DNA of 64,000 nucleotides from Poecilobothrus nobilitatus (lineage: Eukaryota; Arthropoda; Insecta; Diptera; Dolichopodidae): positions 211,006,093-211,070,092 of the forward strand of contig OX352773.1 in the NCBI GenBank assembly GCA_947095535.1. The letters run 5' to 3'. Below, piece after piece: positions 36,584 through 50,600 of this stretch. A program made the translations under genes and the position numbers. A model generated the notes under the pieces. That model searched no databases, was not told the DNA's origin, and was given only the letters and a program-made list of their open reading frames with translations. Position 1 is the first letter of the stretch; each line of letters starts with the position of its first letter.

Positions 36584-39500
36584 GTCATTTTAACCAGTCA
36601 GTCTTTTATATCTCTTATGTTATTTTATTCTATTTCTATATAATATTGATTTTTCTTTTATTTTCTTGTTTTTTTTTTGTTTTTTTTCTACAAAAAAAAA
36701 AAATAGAAATTATTGAACACTTCTTAAACTAAAGAAGGTGTTAGCTATTATATAGGAGACACAAACATGTTGGTACAAAAAGTAGCAAAGTAAAAAAAAA
36801 AAAAATTATAAAAGATAATTAAAAATAATAAAAATCGTATAGTTTAAGTATTTAACACTGGGTGGCGCTACAATATAAAAGATATTGGCAGGCGCTATAA
36901 ATTGCTTGTTGTTTTTTTTTTTTTTTTAATTTTTATTTGACTCAATTTTTAAATTACTAAAATACCTTGTTTGTAGCTTCTGTTTATATTTATTTATTTT
37001 TTTTTTTTAATAATTTAATAGGAAAAAAATAATAACAATAAAAATTATTGCTAAAGCGGTGTAAATGATACTTTAAATGCTAGAAATTAAATAAAAAAAA
37101 AAAATTAAATATAAAAAAATATAGTGGAAAAAAAAAAAAAAAATTTAAAACATATTAAATAAAAATGTTATGAAACACCTCCTCGTATAACAACAAATGT
37201 CAGATTTACAGCGCCAACTACTGGTTATTAATATTATTATATTGAAAATATTGGTAGTATTATTTTTTTTTTCTTTTGTTAGTAGAGAGACCCAGAAAAG
37301 AAATAACAGCTGTGTAATGGTATTAGAAATTTTATTTTTGATTTAAAATACATTTTAAATGAAATATTTTGGTTACGATAAGTTGTTTTATAACGGAAAT
37401 ATTAATTAAACTGGTAAACTTGTCCATGTTGATATTGCTTATTTAATCTCTATTAAATGGTCTCTTATATATGAAAGTAAGTCTTTAAGAGAAAACCAAA
37501 GAATATTTTTAACTAAGATGCTATTTGCAAACAACAGCACGACATACTAAGATTTATACAAAAAAACTGAATTTTAAGTTCGTTAATTGAATTTTATTAC
37601 TTAAGTGCAGTACTCAACTTTAGATCAGCTGATTGTCGCAAACTGTCGAGCAAATTGATTTTGCATTAATTTTAACAATAATAAGAAATATAAGAGGACA
37701 GAAATTTTAAAAAATACATTAATATTAAAGCAACTAAAGCTTAAATTAAGGATATTTTGAAAATATAAAAAAATTTCAAATTGACGGGTTAAATGATGCG
37801 CATTTAAAACTGCTATAATATCTTTCTAAAAAAAAAAAATTTTTACAACGTAATTAGAAAGATATGAAAATGAAAATTAATTATGTCGGTTAGTTAGAGT
37901 GGTACATTCTTAACTGATATAGTCTGGTTTTACACATCAGTAAGGATTAAAGGAAAGTTAAAGTTAAAAGTAAGTTCAAGTATATTTTTATTAAAAGAAT
38001 GATGAGAATCTAATTCTAAAGACTTCTATAAGTTATAACAAAACTTTTAAACTCAATATTTGTTGTAAATATATAATATGAATTTTTAAATATGTGAATA
38101 TGTTATCAATTTACAAAATAATTAATTTTATAAAAACTATGTAGTAAATAGCAGTACTTAGTAAATAGTAAATAGCATGTACTTATAAATTATTCGTAAA
38201 AAAATGTCACTTATGATTTAAATTTTAATTATGTAAGTCTTCAAAATTAATTTTGTTTGAGTTTGATTGAACGTTTTAGAAGATGATAATCAGATGATCT
38301 GTACGTCTCTATAGTCTAGACTCTAGATGATTAACACTAAAAATCCGAATTTGTTGTTTTTTCTAAAATTTTATGAAAGCCAATATAAACTGTTCGAATT
38401 TTATTCCCAAAAGAATGAATATTTATAAGGTACTCTTTAATATCTTTATAGACAACCTATAAATAACTCGCATTATGGTACCACTGTACCAATAACCACT
38501 TTCTAAAACAAACTTTCGAATTGAAATCTTATTAAAATCTTCCAGATGACAAGGTTAACTAATTCAATTTTTTTTTTTTATATAAAACATACATATGTAC
38601 ATATATGTATAAATAAATTTTAGAAGGCAATACGAATTTGTAACAGGTAACTGAAGTCAAATTCAGGTATTGAGGCTACCACATTTTTATTGTATTTGTT
38701 TTGTTCATAATATTTTTTTTTTCTTTCCAGAAAAAAAAAAAACTTTTTTCAAATGTTATTTAAAAATAATTAAGTTAGAAATTATACAGCTATAATATGT
38801 TCATTCTTATATAATATAAGAAGAAAAGAAAAAACAAAAATATAGTGAGAAGTGAGAACTTCTGTTTGTTGTAACTGCTGATGCATAACGAGAACTGATA
38901 TAGAATTGCAATTATATATATATGAATAGCGATAAGGTGTTAAATTGTATATATGTATAAGAAAATCAAAAACTTACAGGCAACAGAGCCAGTATTGGTT
39001 CAGTTTCAATTTAAGATATTTCACAAAAAAAAAAAAAAACAAAAACAAAAAAGAAAGAATAAATATTGTTTTCGAACATTTTGTATTTTTGATCAGAAAT
39101 TGGAGCATACGGACCAGAACTTTTTTAAGGAAAAAAAATATACTTTTTAAATTAACGTATGGCTATATGTACTTTTTATTTTTGAAAGGATAAAAATAAA
39201 ATGATTAAAAATAGAAAAATATTTAAAGCATAAAAGTTTTATAGCATATACATATGTACATTGATATAAATATGTAATGGTTATACAATATATACGATAA
39301 AAATGGTTGCAATTTAGTTAAATCTGCGCTTAAAAATATAAATTTACTTTAATTGAAAAATTAAATTAACTTGGGTGTCTTATAACTTTTTTATAACTTA
39401 TTTTTGAAATTTCATTTGAATTTTTGTATTATGACAAATTTTCACGTTTCTATCTATAAATATCCGTTTTTTTCTCATATTCGTATCAATTTTTCAAATC

Positions 39501-42390
39501 AAATAAACTGGTCCAAAAATTTGTTTCTATTCACATAAAAAGAACTGACTAACCTTAAAACCTTCAAGTCCAATTTGAACTGAAAATTAAATTCAATATT
39601 CTAATATAAATATATTAATTAGAAAATTTTTAGAATTTTTAATTCTTTCTTCACTCTTTATCACTTTTTCCGTTTTTTTGTCTCTTTCTATCATTAAATC
39701 TATATTTTTTTCTCTTTTGTATAAATAGTAGTAAATTTAGTCAAGTTATTTTGCATTTGAGTGCACATTAAATGGTCTTTAATGGTCTGTTTTTTGTATA
39801 TTTAATTCTTTTTTTTTTTCTTTTAAAGTATCGTATACATTATAACTTGTATCGTTTCGATTACCTGTAATTCGAGAACTGGAACTCACCTAGTGTTTAT
39901 AGATACATATAATGTAATTTTTCTTCTATTTAACTTTTTGTGTATAAATTTCTGTTGTATTTCATATGGTTAATATTTGTTATTTTGATATTATGATCAT
40001 TTTTATAGAGGAGACCTTGTTATTGAAAAATTGAAAAAAAAAAATTAAAAACAAAAAAAAAAAAAAAAAATTGTAAAAATAAAAAACAAGATTTGAAAAA
40101 AATGAGAAAAATTCATAGTATGGACGTTGTCGTCGTAATCGGAATTAAAACAATTTTAAGGATTTAAATGGTTGTTTTTTTTTTTTCCTGATCATTTTTT
40201 CTATTTTTTTTTTTTACTTCTCTACTTAACTGATAAAAAAATTTGATAAAATGAAGAAAAATATTTTTAATTTTTTTTTTTTTAATTTTATTTTTTAATT
40301 CTATTTTTTCAAATGGATGTTTTGTTTTTTTTTTTTTTTGTTTTTGTGGTTTTTTTTGCTAAAGGGGGTAAGAAAAGAAACGGAGAGGAACACAGTGTCG
40401 TTATGAGTAGTTTGAAAGAAGGAAAATTAGATTTAAATTGAGATATTGAAATAAATACGAGGTTGCTATGCTATATATATAAATATATTATTGCAAATTT
40501 TTAATGAATATCCATTTAGAATTTTAAAATATTTTATTACATTGTAAATTTGTTTTTTTTTTTATGATATTTATATATATAACTTGGCTTACACCAGTTG
40601 TATTTTATGACATTGTTAAAAAAAAAAATCATGACCATAATCTGTAAATCCGTAAATAATTTTTTTTGAAATTTGTTTTTAATACATACCCCATATGTAT
40701 TATTTCGAATGAAAAGGTGAAGGAAGTTAACGATTAAAACGGAAGTTTTTCAATTTACGATTAATGAATTTACGATATAAGTTAGTTTGAATGTCAAAAT
40801 GTGAAAAAGATTTTTCAATTTCTTTTAATTTTTTATAGGTTTTTTGATTTTATGATGTATTTTCTAAACTGTAATATATAAAAGGTATTTATATAATATA
40901 TAATAAGGTATTGAAAACTATTACAATAAGTATTAGAGAAGAATAAGTGTTACAAGAAAAAAAATGTTTGGCATGGGGAATTGAACTTTTATATCTATGA
41001 CCTTCATTTCCTCATGCTTATTTTTTTATTCTATTTATCTGTTATTTTGTATTTGTATTCGGTATTTTTTTTCGGACAAAAATTTTTATCTTTAAGAATA
41101 GATAATAAACACCTATTTAATGGTACATGTAAGAAATCCTAAAAACAAATAATTATAAATTATTCCACCAGATTTATTTTGTTTAATTTTAATTTCAAAA
41201 TTTTTTGTCATTAGCTAACTTTTTTTTTTTGGATTTTTTCAAGTAGACAAAAAAAAATTGGGAATTTGTCACATTTGGATTTTGGATTAGGGATGTAATG
41301 AAAGAACTCTATTTAATTTTGTTTGACATGGATAAATATTTGATATAAAAATAAAGTCCGTATAAATTCCAAAAAAAAAGTCCAAAGAAAATCAAAATAA
41401 ATTTATATAAAATTGTAATATTTAGAATAATTACCACATGCGTGTACAGATGATTAATTAGTACATTAGTTAAAAGGTTTTAATTTAATAGATATTTATT
41501 CAAAACATTTCACAAGTTTTATATTAAAAAAATATAAATTCTAAGTTTAGTTCAATTTGATGAGTTTGTTAATTCAGTTGCAGTATTAGTTTCAAAAAAC
41601 TTAAGACAGCTGTTTTGAATATTTTCAAAAATATTCAAATATCTGAAAATGTGCTAATTAACTTTATTTTGCCCATTTATCCATTTATTCTGTTGGCAGA
41701 ATTTATGAAAAAAATTAATATTGTGTTAAAAATTTGTTTACGATCTCGCTGCAGTCCTTCAAAGCTAAAATAACGTCTATACTTTAAAGCGATTAAGTGT
41801 AACTCAAAATCTATTGAATATTTTTTTAATCTAAAAGTGTCAAATGCTACTTAAACTTTGTTTGCAACTATGTAGTAAACCAATCAACCAACGAAGATCT
41901 TTAAGAATCTAAAAATAAGCGTTAGTTACATCGTTGTTATTTTGTATTGTCCTTAGTTTAAATTTGACAGGTCATGATTGGAAAATTTTGTAAAATCTTT
42001 TATTTTCACGTAAAATCTTGATGCATATACAAACTTTTACAGATGAGAACCTAAAGTTAACACTTAAGATTTTATTAGATTTTTTTCCAAAATTTTCTTT
42101 ACAGAAAAAGCTCAAACAAAAAAAAAAAAAAATAAATTTTTATTAACAATTAAATTCAATTTTGGAATGCTTTAGAATTTATATTATTGTTTTAGAAATG
42201 TACATTACGGTTGTCAATATTGCTTTTGTTTCTATAAAACTTTACACGCACCAAATAATTTTTATGTAAATTATACAACATTGTTCATTTAATTAATTTT
42301 TATAATAAAATTTAGAAGTAAATTAATTATTGCGTGACCAAATATTAAGCCGTTTAGTCTGAAAAACCATGTGTAAGCCGATATATATGT

Positions 42391-42421
<31 letters not shown>

Positions 42422-45169
42422 GAATTAAAATAAGATGGAAAAAAAAAACGAACTATATTGAGAGTTAATTTATTTATTGAAAAAGTATTTAAGTTATTTT
42501 TATTTTTTTTTTTTTCTTGTACATTCTACTCGTATTAACGTTTTGATAAATATTTTAAATGCACGATTTTTATTTATAAAAAAATTAAAAAAGAAAAATT
42601 ACTAGTAAATATACATACATCAAGTTTATATTGCATGTGATTTACTTACAAAAAAAAAAAAAAATAAATAAAAAAAAAAAAGCATAAAATTATGAAAAAA
42701 AAAAAAAAAAACATAATAATAAACATGCAAGAGAGGACGTTATATGGACTCTGCAATACAATATCGAAAAAAAAAAAAAAAAAACATTACAACGGCAAAT
42801 CTAATCATGGCTGTCAAATTAAAGCACAAAAAAAAAAAAAAACGAAAAGGAAAAATTGAATTAAAATGGCGATAAAAAAAAATATTTAATATATGTTTAT
42901 TGCGAAAATTTGTTGATTTTTTTATTATTTTATTATTTTATTATTATAAATAAATATGATTTTGATTATTTATTATTTTTTTACAATGTTTATGACTTAA
43001 AAGTGGTTTTTAATACGTTCTTTTTTAAATGTATGTACATATATATTTTTTTTTCAATTTTTAAATGTTCGTTTAAATCAAATTAATTTTTTTTTTTTTA
43101 ATAGTTTCTTATTTTCTTTTTTTTTTTCAGATTAATATGAATGTCCACTAATTTATGGTAATATTTATTGAAATTAATCATGAAATTTAATATAATACAT
43201 ACATTTATATATATATATACATTTTTTTTTTAGTTATAGATATTAAAAGAAATTTATCTAAAATTAAATTTTTAAATTATCTTGACAACTAAATTAAAAA
43301 AAAAAAAAAATTTTTTTTTTTTTAGTCATATTATGTTCGATTTAATTTTTTATTTGATTTTATGATAAAAAAAAAATTATAAAATCGATGAAACATAATT
43401 TTGAACGATTTAAGAAAAAAAAAGGGGAATTTAATTTAATAAGATCTATTAATAAAAAAATAATTCCTAAAATAATTGAAAATTAATTGTTTTGGAATTA
43501 ATGGAATTAATTTTTTAAAATATATTATGTAGGTAATATTAAAAATTTATTTTGAAAAGTAAAGTTTTATGTGTTTTCTTTATGTTGCTGAACGGAGACT
43601 ATATGATATTATGATATTTCCTATTTGAATTTTATTGACAGTTGATTGGAACAAGAACCCTCAAAATTTTGAGTCATATTGTAATTTCTTTTTATTCACG
43701 CTTGACTTTTTGTCTTGAGTTTTTTCCATGTCATGAAGATAATAGTTCAGCTCTTAATATTTTTAATAGTTCTTCATTTCTGAACTTTTCTATTCCAACT
43801 AATTTTTAGTATTCTTAGATAAACCAATCTAAAGTCAAAGCTTCAAAACCAAATAAAAATACGGATATTGATGATAAAATTTGTAAGATGTGAAATCGAA
43901 ATTTCGAAGTTACATTTCGGCTGCAGAATTGTTTTTTTTTTTAAGCGTCACTTTATTTAGAGCAAAATGATTCATAATTTATATAACGTAAATTTGACAT
44001 AATCGTTAGTTTTATTTTGAATGGAAATAAAATAAAATGCCAAGAAAATGTTTATTACAAGTATATGAACTTATTATATTCGTAATTATTTTTTAGGGTC
44101 TAATAAACTTCTTATAAAAGATGGTTTTTTTTTTTGTGGAATAACACATAGAATTTTGTGTTTTTGCATAATTTTACGATATTCTATTTTTACAAACTGT
44201 CAGACTATTCAAAATGAGTTAATTTGTGTATAGTAGTAAACATTTTTTAAAAAATATTTAAAAAACGAAGAAATTATAAATTACAGATTGAAGTTTTCTT
44301 TAAATATTCTTTCAATTTTACTTAATTGTATAAAAATAGATTTGAGTCGAAATAAAAAGATTATATCTCTAATATGATAAATGTTCATATATGAATAAAT
44401 GTTGAAAAATTTAAATATTTAAATACACCATTTGATCTTGGTTTGTCAAAATCGGTCAGGTACACATTTCTATCCAGCAAGAGATGATTATATAAAAATA
44501 ATTATATTTTCAGAATAATTATATTCCGTATTGATTTATTTTTAGGTTCTAATAGATTTTTCTTTTATTTAACGTTTATTTCGATTAGGTTCCAGTAGAT
44601 TTTTCTTAGATTTAACATTAAGAGTAATAAAAATTGAAGATATTCGATTAGCCTTAGTAAATTAATAAAACCGGCGTGTAGCGGTTTAAAGAATAAATAA
44701 GTTAAACTATTGATACTTTTTTTTCCAGATTTAATTTTGAAAATATTAAGAAATTATGATATTAGAATAGCTTTATCATAACTAGCATTATAAAAATATT
44801 TTTCTTTTTTTTTAGGCCTTAATATATTAGAAATTGTGTTCCAAGGCTTTTTCAGCTTTTGTGCATTCTTTACGGTTATTGTTTATCAAATCTATATTCT
44901 TTAATGATCAATTGAAAAACTATTAAATTTTATTTATTTTTTTTATCTCTTTTCCTCTGTTATAAGATTCATACAGCATCCCACAAAGCTATAAATATTA
45001 CACTAAGGTTCAGTTCTTGAAACTTTATTTTCACTAAGCAGAAATTTTTCGTCCACGAGTATTATATAAAATAATGAAATACAAATATGGGTGTGCTATT
45101 GTGCCATCTCTTATCTTATACAAATTTATTATCAGCTTTTTATTATTTTTTCTGGCTTTTGATATATAC
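36584..45169. other. long non-coding A+T-rich region
   Basis: About 8.6 kb with no supportable gene, RNA or recognisable element. It contains many poly-A and poly-T tracts (for example about 42401-42421 and 42650-42715). One splice-acceptor-like site (poly-T then CAG at about 43120-43130) is followed by stops in all three frames. The frame at 38945-39193 is low-complexity. Confidence 0.5.
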
Positions 45170-45570
45170 CATTTTTACTTTAACTAAAGACATTTCTACT
45201 TTTAGTGAAGACATTTTAATTTTAAGTGAAGACATTTTATTTGTAGTAAAAGTAAAAAAAAAAAACATACAATATACTTTAGTATATTATATATATATAT
45301 GTGTATATGAATATGTATATATGTAAATATCAGATATATAAAAATCAAATCCTAATATACATGTAGATATATATTTTACAAAAATTAAATGTATGCACAT
45401 ACATATATTAAATATTTATATAACATTAACAAGTTATTGAAGTAAAAATTCTTCACTTAAAGTAACTATATATCTTCACTTAAAATAAAAAAATTGCACT
45501 TAAATTAAAAATGTCTTCAATTGAAATAAAAAAATATTCACTTAAAGTAAAAAAATCTTCAGTTAAATTA
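45170..45570. repeat. short minisatellite and its inverted counterpart
   Basis: On the left, AAAGACATTT/GAAGACATTT recurs at 45186, 45207 and 45228, a 21-base period with spacer TTTTAATTTTAAGT. On the right, 45440-45570, the reverse-complement motif CTTCACTTAAA recurs in variants at 45451, 45474, 45497, 45514, 45537 and 45557 (period about 17-23). The two arrays face each other across roughly 190 bases and could pair. The left array sits in a 79-codon frame as a seven-residue repeat (SEDILIL-like), but the frame has no other sign of being a gene. Confidence 0.75.
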
Positions 45571-46929
45571 AAAAACTTATATTTATATTTGATTTTAGCA
45601 GTTCGAATGCTAAGAAGAAATACTTATACAAGTATATATAATGTAAAACTGTTTATACGACGACATATTTGGCACTAAAATTATTAAAGTGTATTTACTT
45701 TAGTTTAATGTTGATCCACCAACATGTAAGTTGTAACATCTTCATAAAACGTTTTAAACATACAAAATGTTTAATTAATAACAAATAATTTTTGAATTAT
45801 GTAAAAAAAATCTTCATAACTATTAGGAAAAATAAAATAAAGGAATAATAATATATTATACATGTTTAAAAATAAAAAAAATTCTATGAAGTTTCGTGCA
45901 GTGCATGTTACTATAATGATGTCCTTTAATGTGTTCAATTAAGGAACTAAGGTCAAAATGATAAAAAGAAAAAAAAAAAATTCAAGCTTTTATTTATTTT
46001 TCTGTTAAATCTTTTATAATTTTTTTTTTTTTTCAATTTTTCATTTTCTTAAGTACAGGTGCGGTGATCACGCTTCTTCTATATGAAAGTTAAAACAAAT
46101 AAAAAAAAAAAAAACTTGAGAAAAAAAAAAAATAACTCTCTTCCTAATTATTATTTTTTGATTGTGTTTTTTTTTTCTGTTTTTTTTTTTCCATTAATAA
46201 TAGGACTGAATTGCACTAAACTGAACACTCTAATGAACTCCAGCAATTTAACTTTCATATTTTTTTGTGTATTGTTGTTGTTTTTTTTTTCCTCTTTAAT
46301 AGATTTTAATCAATATAATATCGTTAAACTTTAAACTCCTTTGTTAACCTTTATTTTTCTTTATTGGTTAGGATTTGGTTTGTTTGTTTGTGTTTTAAAT
46401 ATACGAGCATCATACACAATGTACATATTATTATATACTTATATAATAATATTATTGTGATGTCTTTTCTAATAAGGCAAATGATTTATCTCATTCTCTT
46501 AATCTCATCTTTATGATTTTTTTTTCTTTTTTTAATTTTTCTTTTTTTATTCTCTGATGGTTGATTGTTGGTTATATTGAATAATTTTTTTTTTTTTTTT
46601 TTTTTGTTGTCCTGTTGTTTTTATTTCCCATAATTTGATACAATTGATTAATAATTTTTTGTTGAATTTTTTCTATCTGAATATTTTATTTATTATTACT
46701 CTTATTATATAACTACTATACTATATTATATTACTATTATGATTATTAGTTTAATAAATGAAAAAGAAATAATAGAATTGACCAAAAATTGTAAAATTCA
46801 GAAGTTTTATAGGATTCTTTTGAGAAATTTTTTATACAAAAATTTTTTTTTTTTAAATTTTTATAGTCTAGTACAGTCACTTCTAAGACATAAGAGTTAA
46901 AATAATCGATCATGATATATTGTATTATT
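45571..46929. other. non-coding A+T-rich region
   Basis: No supportable gene. Poly-T tracts near 46019-46035 and 46588-46606 are the main features. A frame at 46083-46334 is Lys- and Phe-rich low-complexity sequence. Confidence 0.5.
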
Positions 46930-47095
46930 GTTTGCGTTCCTTTTACACGAAAAGAGTAGTTGAGAGTAGTTGGGAGTTGTTGGTAAATGGAACGCTAACT
47001 TAACATAATCGTATTTACTCCTATCTACTCTTTGTCAAATTTTGGTGTAGTTGGGTGTAGAAAAGAGTAGTTTACTCTGTAAAAGGAACGCAAAC
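46930..47095. mobile_element. 166-bp MITE with 18-bp terminal inverted repeats
   Basis: GTTTGCGTTCCTTTTACA (46930-46947) is perfectly mirrored at 47078-47095. Direct ATTATT flanks (46924-46929 and 47096-47101) look like a six-base target-site duplication, though in A+T-rich DNA this could be partly chance. Inside, AAAGAGTAGTT near the left end reappears near the right end, and CTACTCTTT in the middle can pair with it. The size, terminal repeats and lack of a frame fit a non-autonomous DNA transposon. I cannot name the superfamily; the six-base duplication fits none of the common ones cleanly. Confidence 0.82.
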
Positions 47096-47394
47096 ATTAT
47101 TGTATATAGGTATGTTTCTATTCTTTATTCTATTCATTTTCTGGTTGTTCCATATTCTATAAGGTGACGGATAAATATGATTTTTATAATGTGTTTAAAA
47201 GTTCGCGTCAGTTGGAAGTTGGAATTCTTTAACTCAGTTATTTTTTTATTTGAGAAGGTGAACATCTTCCAAGGAAATCAAAAATAGCCGCTTGATAGTG
47301 TCAACGATTCTTAATGACTAAACCCATTACCCCCTTTGGCCAATACATTGAATGGCTGAAGCTCTTAAGTGCTGGCGCAATATATTAGCTAGGG
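47096..47394. other. non-coding spacer, moderately less A+T-rich
   Basis: No frame or repeat recognised. Composition is closer to coding sequence than the surroundings and it may belong to the decayed element downstream. Confidence 0.35.
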
Positions 47395-47520
47395 AGTAGG
47401 AATAGGAAAGGATAGGACAGGAATGCGGAAATATTGAATTAAGCCGTAGAACTGTGAGGGAATAATTAATTGGCCATTAACGATGCCATAACACCTTCCA
47501 ACATGAGGAAACAATTGAAA
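47395..47520 (+). pseudogene. possible decayed non-LTR retrotransposon C-terminal fragment
   Basis: One plus-strand frame gives IELSRRTVRE, then a stop, then LIGH, another stop and RCHNTFQHEE. The arrangement of a basic helix followed by a T/I-GH-C-like motif and a later H resembles the region after the reverse transcriptase in I/R1/Jockey-type elements. Stops interrupt it and the evidence is only motif texture. The higher G+C of the patch supports former coding use. It may instead be unrelated unique sequence. Confidence 0.28.
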
Positions 47521-47553
47521 GCAACTCCATTATAGTAGTTATGTGTTTATTTT

Positions 47554-47604
47554 TCACGAAAAGGTTGGGAGTAGTTGGTGAATGGAACGTTAATATAATA
47601 TAAC
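47554..47604 (+). repeat. partial relative of the 166-bp MITE
   Basis: CACGAAAAGG, then GGGAGTAGTTGG, then GAATGGAACGTTAA match the left third of the MITE at 46930-47095 in order. The terminal GTTTGCG is missing. It is a truncated or diverged copy. Confidence 0.55.
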
Positions 47605-50600
47605 TATTTTGTTATGTTTTATTTGTCTATCTACCATTTACATTATTAAAATTAATATTAAATATTATATTATTATTACTGTTTGTTCCAGAGTCAAGCT
47701 CATTAGTCAGTTACAACATGCAGTATATATATAGTATATAACATATTACCTGCAAGGGGTAAGCAAAGGCAGCTCTACTTTAGCAACTATCCTGTAATGC
47801 ATTGATTGAATTAAAAGAAGCAGACTATTTAATTTGAATAAAAATCTATTTTGAATTATTTTATGTGACAATGTTCTCGTTATTTAATTTTTTTTTTTTT
47901 CGATTCTTCTCAATTGATTTAACGTATTTTTATAATACCTTTAAAAATTTAAGAATTATAAATAATCACTATATGAGATATTATATATAGAAGGAAAAAA
48001 AAATTATACTAAAATTACAGGTTAAGTTTGTATATATATACACTTTTAAACCATCATAATTGATTTTCAATTTCAAAGAAAAACTTGTGGAAATTAAATA
48101 AGAGAATTCACTTACCAATATTGCATCTTGTACAATATACTAACAATACCGGAAGTACTTGAAACTATTAAAAAAAAAAAAAAAAAAAAAACAAAAACAA
48201 AATTAAAAATTTTTAAGTACTTCTTATTATTTTTTGTTTTTTCTATTCTAGCACTGTACTATAAATTTAAATTCAAAATGAGTGAAAGAAAAAAAATCAT
48301 ACATAATAAGAAAAAGAAGCGCAAGAAAAAGAAATAGAAAGAAAAATTTCCTTCTGCTTGTAAGGAAGAGCTTTGATCAGGTCCATGATGTGTATTCTTA
48401 TTTTTCTTCAATTCGTTGGTTAAATATGTACTATAAAGAATTTTTCATAATTTTATTAATTTTTTTTTTTTTTGTTTTTTTCATTATTTATAGAGATCAT
48501 AATCGTCATCTAAAATGCAAACCAAAAAATAAAAATTAAACTCAATAGCATCATTTAAAATCATCATCATGATTTTATTTGCTTTTTTGTGCAAAAAGGC
48601 GTGTTAAGGGTTCCAAATAATGCTTAGCAAAAAAAGTTAAAAAAAAAAAAAAATCATCAAAATAGAAAAAAAAAAAAAATAATTATAAAAATTTGTTAAA
48701 CTTGATGCAATTTGGACTTCACTTGACTAACGTTTTGGTTTTTTGTATACACAAATCTTTATTTTGAAAATTAAAAAAAAAAAAACACAAAAAACGAAGA
48801 AAGAAACAAAAATTTTATGATGAACCGTTTTGTATCCCATTAACCAGATAAAAATGCTGTACACGTGAAACGAACAGATAAAAAAAAATTTTTTTAGAAA
48901 AGTTTTTAGAAAATAATTATTATTCTGCGGTTTGTTCTACCCCTTTTGTTTTTAAATTCTATTACTGAAACCATTGATAAGTACAATATAAGTACCGTAA
49001 GCGCTATATAGATAAGCTTATCACACAGCGATTGAAAACAATTTATTAGTATATGTACAAAATGTACTAAATAATAGCCAACAAAGAAACTTCGCTTGTG
49101 CTTCAAATATCTACATCTAATTTGCTGAAATTTGTTGACTCAAGCATTAAACTATATATTTTGAAGCTGTATAGTTTAATCAATTATAACAATTGAATTA
49201 TCCCAGCTTAAATAATTTTCTTTTTGTATTACTTTCGGTGTATTCAAATATCTCTACTGGAACATTTTATTACTTCCTTCTTACTTTATAAAATTTGCAA
49301 ACTATTAGGAAATTTTAATGTGTCTTTAATATTCTTTAAAACGAAGGAGCGTTAAAAAAGATTGCCTATTCATTAAAAAGAATAAAAATATATTGCACAT
49401 TTTAAGGCTCCAAATTAGAACCTACATTACTATTTGAAATTTAAAATGTTTTTAATTTAATCAGTATATAGGGGTTTTTTTTAGTGCTTTTTAATAATGG
49501 TGTGTACAAAGTAATTTGATTTTTCCGCACTTTTAACGCGATGATGATGTTTACAATCTCTTTACATAAAAGAGTATTTTTTTTTTTTTTTAGCACACTT
49601 GTTTGTTAAGTTTTTTTTTCACTTGAATATTTTTAATATGGTACTTGTATGGTACTCGTGGTATCGTGGTATTCTGTAAAGTTAAAAGATGTGCCTATTT
49701 TGAAATATATATATATGCATGCATATATATATTATGCATTCAAAAAAATATTTAATGTAATTTGTTTGTAATAGAATTTTCACTTTGAAATTCCCTTTAA
49801 AATATCTAGTATTTAAAAACAACTCTTTATGATAAGGTAAAACCACTTAAAAATTTAGAGTATCAAACAAAAAAAATTGTTTGTTGTGTTTTGTATTTTT
49901 CGCTTTCATTATTTTGCGATTGTTTTCAGGTGAATTCTATCAAGTGTGTTTGCTAATTTTTTTTCCATGGTTTTTTTTTTAGTAATTTTGGTAACAAGAG
50001 AATGATTTTTTTTTTCTCAAGAAACGTATTTGTTGTAATCCCTTGTATAATGTTCATATCCTTCAATATTTTTTTATTTTTTTTTTCGAATAATCTGAGA
50101 CCATTACTGATGAAAAATCGGTTAATCTGTGAAGTGTCTTTTTTAAACTTCAAACAAATTAAATAGAATTGAAGTGTTCAATACAATATTTGCGTGAAAA
50201 GCTATCAAAGTTAAAAGAATAAAACAAAAAATTTTAAACAATGGATTTAACGAAATAGAAAAACCGATTTTAAATGAGAATAAAGTGTATTTTAGTTTCC
50301 GAATAAAGAAAAACTTTTATTGAAACTAATTAATGTTTAAAGTTTAAAAATTAATAAAACATGTTACCAATATTCTTATTTGTTCAAATTGAAGCCATCA
50401 CCAAATTTAAAACTTTTTTGTAAATCTCAAGCAATTTTAAATTTTATTTTAGATTATTTTCTATCTTAAATGTACTAATTTAAATAAAGATATACGATAG
50501 AAAGTTTTATTATTTCAATAATAAAATAAATTGTTTCTGCAATTTTTAATACAAAAAATTATTTTTTACTTGGCAATTTGAAGACGTATACATAGTTCGA

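Noticed and set aside
43100..43165. Splice-acceptor-like poly-T/CAG followed by a GTAATA donor-like site
   Set aside because: The 27-base interval has stops in all three frames, and poly-T/CAG is common by chance in such sequence.
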